20,439 nt of DNA from Plakobranchus ocellatus (Eukaryota; Mollusca; Gastropoda; Plakobranchidae), in contig BLXT01003032.1 of NCBI GenBank assembly GCA_019648995.1, positions 361,510-381,948 of the forward strand, written 5' to 3'. Shown piece by piece: positions 9,933-17,200 of the stretch (its first letter is position 1; each line of letters starts with the position of its first letter). The notes beneath the pieces were generated by a model. The model was not told the origin of the DNA and did no database searches. It saw nothing but the letters and a program-made list of their open reading frames with translations. The translations under genes and the position numbers were made by a program.

Positions 9933-10379
9933 AACACCCACATGACCAAGCTGAAGTGTTCCATGATATAGGCAACAGAAAAAAACAACTAGATAAAATG
10001 AAATCCTCTAAAAAAAGGCACCACATCCACAACTCTCTAGACGATTGAAACAAAAAAAAAAAAAAAAACCCCAAAAAACCCTCAACACCCTAGTCTTCAT
10101 GACCAAGCTGAAATTGTTCCATGAAATAGGCAACAGAGGAAACAACTAAATAAAATGAAATCCTAATAAAAAAAAAAGGCACCACACATGCTACTCTCTA
10201 GATGATTGAAAGAATAAAAAAATCAGGTACTTAAACTGAATCCCCTTAATGCAAACTTTTGATCCGCTTCCATGAAATTCTAATGAACAGATTTCTATTG
10301 TGCATCCTACAGTGGTAATGAGCTAACCGTACTGCGGAAATGCTTCAGGACTCTGCCATGGCCAAGATCACCAAGATGA
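1432..10379 (+). CDS. Lamin-tail-domain protein, probably a cytoplasmic intermediate filament protein (3' part)
   Basis: The model joins 1432-1535, 2369-2473, 2997-3110 and 10323-10379, giving about 125 codons that end at TGA. It reads as one lamin-tail (LTD) immunoglobulin-like fold: GPIGFSSIDHSGGKVVIENT (strands A/B), NIGGWHLVKIVN (the conserved G-W strand), FELNAGHSFTVWAKGAK (the lamin-like G-x-x-F/V-T-V/I-W-A-x-G-A segment), FGVGDGIWKVLDEEGN and finally LTVLRKCFRTLP, which lines up with the G-E-E-V-A-M-R-K-L-V-R-S end of vertebrate lamins. In this family the LTD follows a coiled-coil rod that builds nuclear lamina or cytoplasmic filaments; the rod exons lie outside the window. The end shows no CaaX prenylation box, which favours a cytoplasmic protostome-type filament protein over a B-type lamin, although an LTD-only protein (LMNTD-like) is possible. 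The first three exons are secure; the last lies beyond a 7.2-kb intron and its acceptor is uncertain. Confidence 0.82.
1536..2368 (+). other. LTD gene intron
   Basis: This intron is phase 0 and 833 bp long. It holds an uninterrupted C homopolymer of about 16 bases near 2250-2265 followed by an A-rich run. No other gene is visible. The acceptor (GTGTGAAG at 2361-2368) has a weak, G-interrupted pyrimidine tract, but only this AG keeps the lamin-tail frame. Confidence 0.75.
2369..2473 (+). CDS. LTD gene, second visible exon
   Basis: This exon is 105 bp, phase 0 at both ends, with donor ACG|GTAGGT. It encodes 35 residues beginning SQNIGGWHLVKIVN and ending FELNAGHSFT. The G-G-W segment and the L-x-A/P-G-x-x-F/V-T turn before the exon junction are hallmarks of lamin-tail domains, and the junction continues directly into V-W-A-K-G in the next exon. 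Confidence 0.9.
2608..2860 (+). repeat. CTA/ACT triplet microsatellite
   Basis: About 250 bp made almost entirely of CTA-phase triplets (CTA, with CTG, CCA, TTA and CAA variants), with the longest pure run around 2684-2740. It lies in the intron between the second and third visible LTD exons, ending roughly 135 bp before the third. Because the unit is three bases long, it yields artefactual poly-Leu, poly-Thr and poly-Val frames on both strands. Confidence 0.95.
2997..3110 (+). CDS. LTD gene, third visible exon
   Basis: The acceptor GAGCAG|GTG and the strong donor AAC|GTAAGT bound a 114-bp phase-0 exon. Its 38 residues open with VWAKGAKDKATVDNEQ and close with FGVGDGIWKVLDEEGN. This matches the W-A-x-G-A loop and the W-G-x-G-x-x-x-x-x-L-x-x-x-x-G strand of lamin tails. 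An overlapping longer open frame that runs in from the triplet repeat is in a different frame and is not coding. Confidence 0.92.
5950..6060 (+). repeat. Short imperfect direct duplication
   Basis: GCAAGTAGATCTAGC occurs at 5977-5991 and again at 6044-6058, 67 bp apart. Each copy is preceded by a related ATGAACTA segment (about 5957 and 6018). This looks like two diverged tandem copies of a roughly 60-70 bp unit. Confidence 0.55.
6342..6394. repeat. Poly(A)/poly(T) fold-back sequence
   Basis: A run of about 17-18 A is followed, after roughly 18 bases, by a run of about 15-16 T. The two arms could pair as a hairpin in RNA or single-stranded DNA. A similar but shorter A-then-T junction sits at about 6964-6985. 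Confidence 0.7.
8531..8771 (+). repeat. 68-bp tandem repeat, about 3.5 copies
   Basis: Copies begin at 8531, 8599, 8667 and 8735 (the last truncated), with a period of exactly 68 bp and only a few substitutions, for example AGGCAGAATC in the first copy against AGGCACAATC in the others. Each unit contains the imperfect palindrome CACTTAACTAAGTG. The near-identity of copies points to recent amplification. It lies in the long LTD-gene intron. Confidence 0.95.
8827..8852 (+). other. Possible 26-nt microexon of the LTD gene
   Basis: A T-rich tract ending in AAAG (AG at 8825-8826) and a near-consensus donor CCCCG|GTAAGA bound 26 bp. Entering in phase 0, as required by the third LTD exon, it encodes KKNKKKNP and leaves two bases (CG). 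These are completed by T when the first acceptor before 10313 is used, giving the frame that continues GNELTVLRKCF. The phase match is suggestive only; transcript evidence would be needed. Confidence 0.25.
9079..9264 (-). mobile_element. tRNA-derived SINE with 16-bp target-site duplication
   Basis: The element body is about 9095-9248 and reads on the minus strand. Its head contains an RNA polymerase III box A-like TGGCACAGTGG and a box B GGTTCGAGCCC, as expected for a tRNA-derived promoter. The tail includes CCTGAGATCACC and ends near GGCTATATACAAAAACCC rather than in poly(A). CCCCAGTACATCATGG is present without a mismatch on both sides (9079-9094 and 9249-9264), a classical target-site duplication made by LINE-type retrotransposition. 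The intact duplication suggests a fairly young insertion. Confidence 0.92.
9412..9550 (-). mobile_element. Second, diverged tRNA-derived SINE of the same family
   Basis: On the minus strand the head carries TGGCACAATGG (box A-like) and GAGTTCAAGTC (box B-like). The tail GAGATCACTTTATTATGG and GGCTATA matches the SINE at 9095-9248. It has the same orientation and lies about 150 bp to its right. I could not see a clear target-site duplication, and the boundaries are approximate. Confidence 0.8.
9874..9931 (+). repeat. Long A-rich homopolymer tract
   Basis: A-rich sequence with sparse C ends in an uninterrupted run of 31 A (9901-9931). It directly precedes the first copy of the duplicated segment and could be the poly(A) tail of a retroposed sequence. 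Confidence 0.85.
9931..10224 (+). repeat. Two tandem copies of a roughly 125-150 bp A-bordered segment
   Basis: The copies lie at about 9931-10054 and 10082-10224. Both contain CATGACCAAGCTGAA, then TAGGCAACAGA, AAATGAAATCCT, AAGGCACCACA and ACTCTCTAGA followed by GATTGAAA, in the same order. Poly(A) precedes each copy. The arrangement could be tandem duplication of one poly(A)-tailed unit or two insertions of the same retroposon; no protein or promoter motif is visible. Confidence 0.85.
10323..10379 (+). CDS. LTD gene, probable last coding exon
   Basis: In phase 0 from the third exon this gives LTVLRKCFRTLPWPRSPR and TGA. The core aligns with the terminal strand of lamin tails (R-K-L-V-R-S against R-K-C-F-R-T), which is the main evidence. 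The phase-0 acceptor would be GAG at 10320-10322; the better-looking acceptor CCTACAG ends at 10312 but is out of phase unless an extra exon intervenes. A good donor, AAG|GTAATG at 10396/10397, follows the stop, and another frame is open through to it (MLQDSAMAKITKM), so this may be an internal or alternatively spliced exon. Confidence 0.6.
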   Translation, partial: LTVLRKCFRTLPWPRSPR

Positions 10380-10429
10380 TAATCAAACAAGTGAAGGTAA
10401 TGCAAAACTCACAGAGTTTGGCAGTGTAA

Positions 10430-11125
10430 TAACTCATGTTTCTTGCACACAAACTTTTCTTTACAGAGTTACAAGTCATGTTTCTTACACAAGCAACTGT
10501 TCTTTACAGTGTTATAAGTCATGTTTTTTACAAACAAACTGTTCTTTACAGTGTTACAAGTCATGTTTTTTACATACAAACTGTTCTTTACAGTGTTACA
10601 AGTCATGTTTTTTACATACAAACTGTTCTTTACAGTGTTACAAGTCATGTTACATACAAACTGTTCTTTACAGTGTTACAAGTCATGTTTTTTACATACA
10701 AACTGTTCTTTACAGTGTTACATGTCATGTTTCTTACACACAAACTGTTCTTCGCAGTGTTACAAGTCATGTTTCTTACACATACAAACTGTTCTTTACA
10801 GTGTTACTTGTCATGTTTCTCACAAACTTTTTTACATTGTTACAAGTCATGTTTCTTACACACAAACTTTTTTGACAGTATTACAAGTCATGTTTCTTAC
10901 ACACAAACTTTTCTTTACAGTGTTACTAGTCATGTTTCTTACAAACTTTTTTTTACAATGTTACAAGTCATATTTCTCATACATAAATTTCCTTTTACAG
11001 TATAATACGTCATTTTTATTGCATACAATTTTTTCTTTACGCTGTTATAACTCATGTTCCTGGCACACAAATTTTTCTTTACCGTGATATATTATTACTC
11101 ATGTTTTTTACATACAGATAATTCC
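10430..11125 (+). repeat. 42-bp minisatellite, about 17 copies
   Basis: The CATG-type phase mark recurs at 10435, 10477, 10520, 10562, 10604, 10646, 10684, 10726, 10768, 10812, 10848, 10889, 10931, 10969, 11011, 11053 and 11100. The spacing is mostly 42 bp (range 36-47). Units contain GTTCTTTACAGTG and ACAAGTCATG. Copies at 10520-10726 are almost identical, and those beyond about 10950 are degenerate. Since 42 is a multiple of three, two plus-strand frames stay open for about 188 codons with a 14-residue periodicity; I regard these as by-products. The array fills the gap between the convergent genes. Confidence 0.97.
11015..11020 (-). terminator. Candidate polyadenylation signal AATAAA for SPOUT1
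   Basis: TTTATT on the plus strand reads AATAAA on the minus strand, about 190 nt after the SPOUT1 stop codon. It is the only AATAAA I see between the stop and the body of the minisatellite, and it falls in a degenerate repeat unit. Confidence 0.5.
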
Positions 11126-11210
11126 TATTTCTTGCATAAAAATTTTTCCAAAGCATTCACTTTTTCTGTTGTCTGGGGCACACCATAACACAGCACAAGT
11201 ATAGTCGCTT

Positions 11211-11297
11211 CTATCTAGTTTGTCCTAAGGTTCCTATGCCCTTATTGGCCAGTTTTATCTTGGGCGAGAGTGCAGACAGCGCTATTAGCAACGCTTC
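11211..11297 (-). CDS. SPOUT1: SPOUT1 exon 10 (last)
   Basis: The acceptor CTCTCTAG precedes a phase-0 exon of 28 codons and TAG. It encodes EALLIALSALSPKI, matching the conserved C-terminal helix of SPOUT1, which in the human protein reads E-A-I-L-I-S-L-A-A-L. About a dozen further polar residues before the stop are a lineage-specific tail. Confidence 0.93.
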   Translation of the reverse strand, partial: EALLIALSALSPKIKLANKGIGTLGQTR

Positions 11298-14200
11298 CTA
11301 GAGAGTGTGGAAAACAAAAAATATTGCAGCAAAAAGTAAATTGCGTGATAAATTAACTAAAGAAGTATTTATTATATTTTGAAAAAATCAATCAGAATGA
11401 ACAAAATGATTGCTTGGCTGCATGTGGAGGGTAACAGAGATGATAGGGGTTTAATTTTCAAAACGATTAAAAAAAAAAGAAAAAAAACCAAATAACTTTA
11501 ATTTGTGCAGTACAAAAAGAAACTTCTTTGTGGTCATACGTTTGTTATACCAAAAGAAAAAAGGATATGAACTAGAGTATGTTACAAATTGTAAAGAAAG
11601 AGTCCCACTCACCTCTGTGCGTATAGTTCTACTCCCCTGCTGGGGACAAACATTCAGATAATGCTGAAAGATTTCACTAGGGTCGTCTGTCTTGATCTCA
11701 TCATCTGCCTCGACGCTCGCCTCCAGACCTTTCAAGCCACCAAACACAATGATGCCATGTCTACGTTCAAAGGTAAAATAGAAAACGGGAAAAAATCAAT
11801 ATATATTATACAAGAGATACGTATTGAGAAGCCCTAAACAAACTTAACAATAGAGTCAAAGAGACAATGCAGTGAAAAAGGAAAAAAAAAATTAAAAATG
11901 AGTTGAGTTGCAGGTCTGCCTGACTGAATTCGACACAAAATACCAGAATACAGAAGTAAAAATTTCTATTGCTTCATGTACAGAAAGTTTATAGTATCTT
12001 TATAGAAAGTTCTCCACCCAGAGAGGTGAGTAGTTTTCATCCCTCTAGTTGATGGTTTTCATTTAAAGTCAATCATGCAAAACCACAACTCAACTCATTT
12101 TTTGGGACTGCTACACATAGAAATATTATATAGACATAATTTTTTCCCTCTTTTTTTTCTCTTATTGTGACAGACAAAATAATTCTGAGAGACACAATTT
12201 ACTGACCAATCTTAGAAAGTAACAAACTGGCCCAAATTAGTCCCAATTCCATTTGAATTCCATTTCTCTGAAGGATTGGAGTAAACTGAAGCTTCATTTG
12301 ATATGCTTTGATTTGGTCAAAACTGGTTGGAAGCTTTTTTGTGATTCTGTGCTAAGACATGTCTCGAGAGTAATCTAGGAGAGTTGACTGTGGCATTTTG
12401 AACATTTAAAATCATTGGTTTTGCCTATGATTCTGTACTAAGACATGTCTCTAGAGTGATATAGGAGAGTTGAGAGTAGCACTTTGAACATTTAAAATCA
12501 CTGGTACTGTCTGTGATTCTGTGATAAGACATGTCTCAAGAGTAATCTAAGAGAGTTGACAGTAACACTTTGAACATTTAAAATCATTGGCACTACTGTC
12601 TGTGATTCTGTGCATTGACATGTCTCAAGAGTGATCTAAAAGAGTTGAGGGTAGCACTTTGAAAATTAAATCATTGATACTGCTGCCTGTATTGTGTGCT
12701 AAGACATGTCTCAAGAATGATTTAGGAGAGTAACATTGACTGTAATACTTTGAACATTTAAAATCGTCGGTACTGCTTGAAACTGAATTTCATAAGATAT
12801 GCAACAGTGAGAACTGGATAGAAATATAATAACACAATGCAGAAATAAAGTTTCAACCTTAACCAAAAAGGCTGCAAAAAGAATTAAAATTAAAATTCCG
12901 TTTTCTCGAAAATGTTTCATGCAGCATCTGATCCATTGAGAGTGGTCTCACCTGCCACCAACTGAAGATTATTTGACCATTAATTCTTGAAGCATGACAA
13001 GATCTCTAGTATGTCTGAATCACCCAAATGTCTTCATTTTACAGCAGAGTCCAACTCTAGCACGTGTTATATCGTAGCCTCACTTTCTCCTCTCTCTTCT
13101 TCTGTATGGCTTAACCAATTACTTCCCAGTCTTTTTATTTCAAGTTTTGAATCTAATTATTCAGTCAACCTTTAAAACCCACAGAGAACTCACTTAAATG
13201 AGGGCAAATCTACTTCTGCCACTTCCTGACCCCTCTCTGATGTTCCGATTGTGAGGTCGTATCCTCCAGGGTGTGGGGAAGCAGCAAAAACTTGACTTAA
13301 ACAGGATGCCAGACGGACTGTGTAACCCCAGTACAGGCCAGCACTTTCTCGTGGCTCATTGGGTGAAACTGCCACACCCTGTAGGTTTTTCTTCTCTGGT
13401 GGACAGAAAAAATCAGGAGCTTATTTCATAATCCATTTCGTTTGATTTTTACAGGACATTCCCTGAATGTTACTTCAGAGTAAAATCTATAGGCTATTTT
13501 ACAGGATTCTTCAACACTAAATAATCTACTATCAATCCTGGACTGGAAATTATCCAATAAAGATAATCCACACATCGATGACAGGCATATCAAAACCTAT
13601 GAAGTGCTTTCTTTGTGAAAAAAAGACTTTAGAGATTTGACATGCCTGTCATCTCTATACGTTTTTCTATTGAAAGAACACTTTTTCACAGTCAGTCCTT
13701 AACGGCCATGGGTTCCTCCCGTTTTAAGCAGCTGATAGTTTAGTTATTGTGGCTCAGTTGTAATACCACAGGTCTGAAGATCAAGAGGATGAGAGTTTCA
13801 AACCCAAGCATAGGCAACATTGAAGTATAAGATCACAAGCATGGTAGGTAAATTGATCATGTCTGAGACCTGAGACCATAAATTACTCTGCCCTTGGCTA
13901 CTGTCACTGGAGCAGGAAAAGTAGAATTGCAGTTCCCATGCACACATGTTTTGTCTAAAACACTGCAAGAATCAAACCTGAGATGCTCGTGACACACTGA
14001 AACTTTCAGGAAGGTGTGTGTGCTTGCATTGCACTTTACACTGAACATTGTGATTATTGTGTTATCTACCAATCAAGGTAAGCAAGCTCTTTACAACAAT
14101 GCATTGCGACTTCCTGTTGTATTATGACCACCAGGCTGTTTGCGAAACTCCTCATATTACCAATTTATTCTGAAATCATACAGGCCAGTATTGGGAGATT

Positions 14201-17200
14201 CCTAGCCTTTACTACACACGGAAAAGGTCAGAACATGTCAGCAGTAAAGGACTTCACTCAACCCAAAAAACTATACCAGAGCTTTTAAGTTGAAACATTA
14301 CTTGAAAAAAAAAAAGGCTTAATTGCAGTCTAGGCGATCAAAATAAAAGGATACAACCTACTTTTCTCCCCCTCAAGCCAAGAGTAGAGGTAAATATCTG
14401 ACCCCTCTTGAACTATACCTCACTGATACCCATTCTAATTGTTTCCTGTCCTCAACGGGGGATTCCGAGAAAATGTCAATAAAAGTAAAGCAATTTCGTG
14501 GATCAACTTTTGGACGCTGGTCAGTAAAGAATTGTACCTGTGGTCTGATCTGTAAGTTTCACTGTCACCCTCTGACTAGGTGGGATCGCCATGTTCAGTA
14601 TCACATCCTAACATCAGAAGCGTAAAAAAAAAAAATTATACATAGCAAACACATCAACAAAGAAATAAGCAAAATAGTTCCCTGTCAGTTGTACAGTTTT
14701 TTTTTTATACCTCTGTATAAAATCTTCTGAGTGTACTCAAATAATTTGTGTGAATTTATTTCTTTTCCTCTCAGTTCTAATTTCAAATGTTTGAGCTCTT
14801 TAAGCTTTACAGTTTCTTCCTCTTCTCATGCTTTAACAAAAATTATTGTTATTTATTGAAATCAATTTCTACTTAATAGTCACATTATTGTGTTTCATTA
14901 AAAAACCTTTATTGTAAGGATTTGTGCGATACCCTTTCCACCTTTTTTTTTTCTAATTCTTCAGATGCTTGCAAATTAAAGACTTATCTTTCAACAGAAA
15001 AATAATAATCATCCAATTATATTTCTCTACAGTTTGTCCGAGTTAAAATTTCTTCAAAGATCATAAATTGTTTCTCTTAAGCATCACCTCAAAATGAGGA
15101 TCCTATTGAAGATTATTCTTTTTAGCAAAATTACCTTACAATCAAATAATTTTAATGCTTGACAGTCAATGAGATGCAAATCAAAAGTAATATATCAAAA
15201 TTAGTCCTCATTTTACAATCTAAAGAGACAGAGAAGCCAAGAGAGGAAATAGGGTAAAAAAAATAGAAGATAAAAAGATCATGAGAAGGAAGAGATGAAG
15301 TGTAGAAAGAGATGGACTGATGATCCCATAATATATACACTAATGCAGGTTGCCAGAGAACAACGCATCAATGCAATGCTTCAGTTAAGGCAGATCACGA
15401 TCACTTACTTTCTTGAGACCAACATTAGCATAGGCTCCTTTCCCAGGCTTGACTGGTTTGTCCAGGGTCACTCCCTCCCTGTACTCGCTGATGTCTGTTT
15501 CCCGCAGGTGGTGTGGAATGTCTAAAGGATTTAAAAGACCTGGGAAGGGAGAAAGTCACAGTATCGGTTCTATAAGACGGGTCCCGTGCTTGGTTGCAGG
15601 TCCCTGATCATTTTTGGCTACCTATTTTTTCATGGGTGGGCTTGGGATTTGAACTGCAGAATCTCAAATGGTAGCCAACCGCCTTACCAGATGAGCCACC
15701 GCTATCCTATGTCCCACTTAAGTGAAAAAACATTGACCCCCCTCTCATTTTGTAGATGTCACAGTACATTAGCTGCATTAAATAGGCTCTGAAAGTTTAA
15801 AGGTCAGATCTGACCAATCAGATGTGACAAATGATAGTTAAAAAGAAAATAGATTTCTTTTTTTCACTTTCTTGATGATACTTTTTTTTTTTAGATATTG
15901 GCACAGGCAGGTAGACAGATCCAAGTCCTTCAGTGTGGGGGAAAAGGGTTCTGTCAGGCGAGAGGTCATAAGGACATCATAACACAGCTTAAACGCAAAT
16001 CATCTGTTTTCACTTCTGAAAAATACACAGATTTGAGCGGCAAAATATATCGATGGTCTAAAATCCAGACTGGCTCCAAAACAGATAAACATTGTTGACA
16101 TTATGATGATCATCAACATCAAGTGCCTTGCTTGTGAGTGCAGGCAATCATGTCTCAATAATGCTCACTCTCTTTTGCTAGTATGATGTTTATTTTCTAT
16201 AGGGAATTCATCAATTCCATAAGTAAGTTCAAGATCTTTCCTCCTCACCTTTTTCTCCCACTTATCAAAATGCCAGATGCAGGGTCCCCACCAAATCCTT
16301 GAAACGTTTTTCAAGACCCCCAACTTTTTTTCAAGACCCCTATTCACAACAGTAAGTTTTTGTCTCAAATGGGAAAATAAAATTAGTAGAACGTTGGTGT
16401 GCTGTAGCATACAATGGCGGTTGTTACGTTGAGTAGAGTATAGAATGAAAATAATTTTTGCCAAGAATCATTGTTCTAGTCCATTTAGTTCCTGAGTCAC
16501 AAAGAAGGGAAACTTACCTTTAAGATAGGCAGCATGATTGTTAAAGCATTAAACGAAAATCATGCTAGAGGTTTGATCGTCAAGAGTAGACCAATAAATT
16601 ATATCTGCTTCCTTGTGCCCACCTCGCAGAAATTGAGTGGTTGGGTTACTTTAGACTCTGACAAAGCAAAGGTAGTGAGTAAAGCATTTAGGCAAACTAC
16701 CTTGAAATGCAGTAAGTCAAGAAAAAAATTCTAGAGCAACTGCTGGTTTTCCTATGCTTATCAAAAGCATGGGACATATCTAATTTTTTTTTTCTTTTGG
16801 ATAAATGTGTTATTGGTATCTTATTATTTTCTCTGACACAAGAGGGCGCTATGAATACCTGCATGCACCAAGTCTTTGTGATAAGGAAAGAAAGCTTTGC
16901 GTAGATACTGCGGGCACTCCAGATACTGCAGAATGTGAAACAGCTGCGTGTTGCCTCGGTCAGACCGCTTCAGGCCACTAAACTCTGTCACGTCCTGTCT
17001 GGCAGATAAAGAACAAACACACGAGTTAAGATTCTGAGTTTTCAAGGGCATTACTAAATCAATGCAAGCATACAAACATAGCACATCATCAGAATGAACA
17101 TCATTTATCCACAAGTGAATAAATCAGGCTTTTACATTTTGACATTTAAACATTCAAATTATTTCAGAAACTCTCAAAATTTAGATACATAATTCTCTTT

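Larger units (their letters stand above)
15540..16858 (-). other. SPOUT1: SPOUT1 intron 5
   Basis: A phase-1 intron of 1319 bp. It holds a SINE-like element at about 15570-15710 and a possible dispersed-repeat fragment at about 16262-16345. The remaining open frames show no family features. Confidence 0.88.

Noticed and set aside
9653-10074. Minus-strand Phe-rich frames
   Set aside because: They are translations of the poly(A) runs and the tandem duplicated segment.
10436-11087. Two overlapping frames of about 188 codons with a 14-residue periodic protein
   Set aside because: The 42-bp unit is divisible by three and happens to lack stops in two frames. There is no independent sign of coding, and units vary in length by non-multiples of three.
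13857-14072. Minus-strand Cys-containing frame of 71 codons
   Set aside because: It lies in SPOUT1 intron 7, has no recognisable fold, and includes a weak box-B-like motif suggesting repeat debris rather than a gene.
15570-15710. Functional tRNA gene on the minus strand
   Set aside because: Box A and box B are present, but the anticodon arm and acceptor stem do not form a convincing cloverleaf, so a SINE head is more likely.
16165-16464. Minus-strand frame of 99 codons inside SPOUT1 intron 5
   Set aside because: It covers the possible repeat fragment and AT-rich intron. It does not fit the phase or sequence of SPOUT1, whose neighbouring exons join without it.
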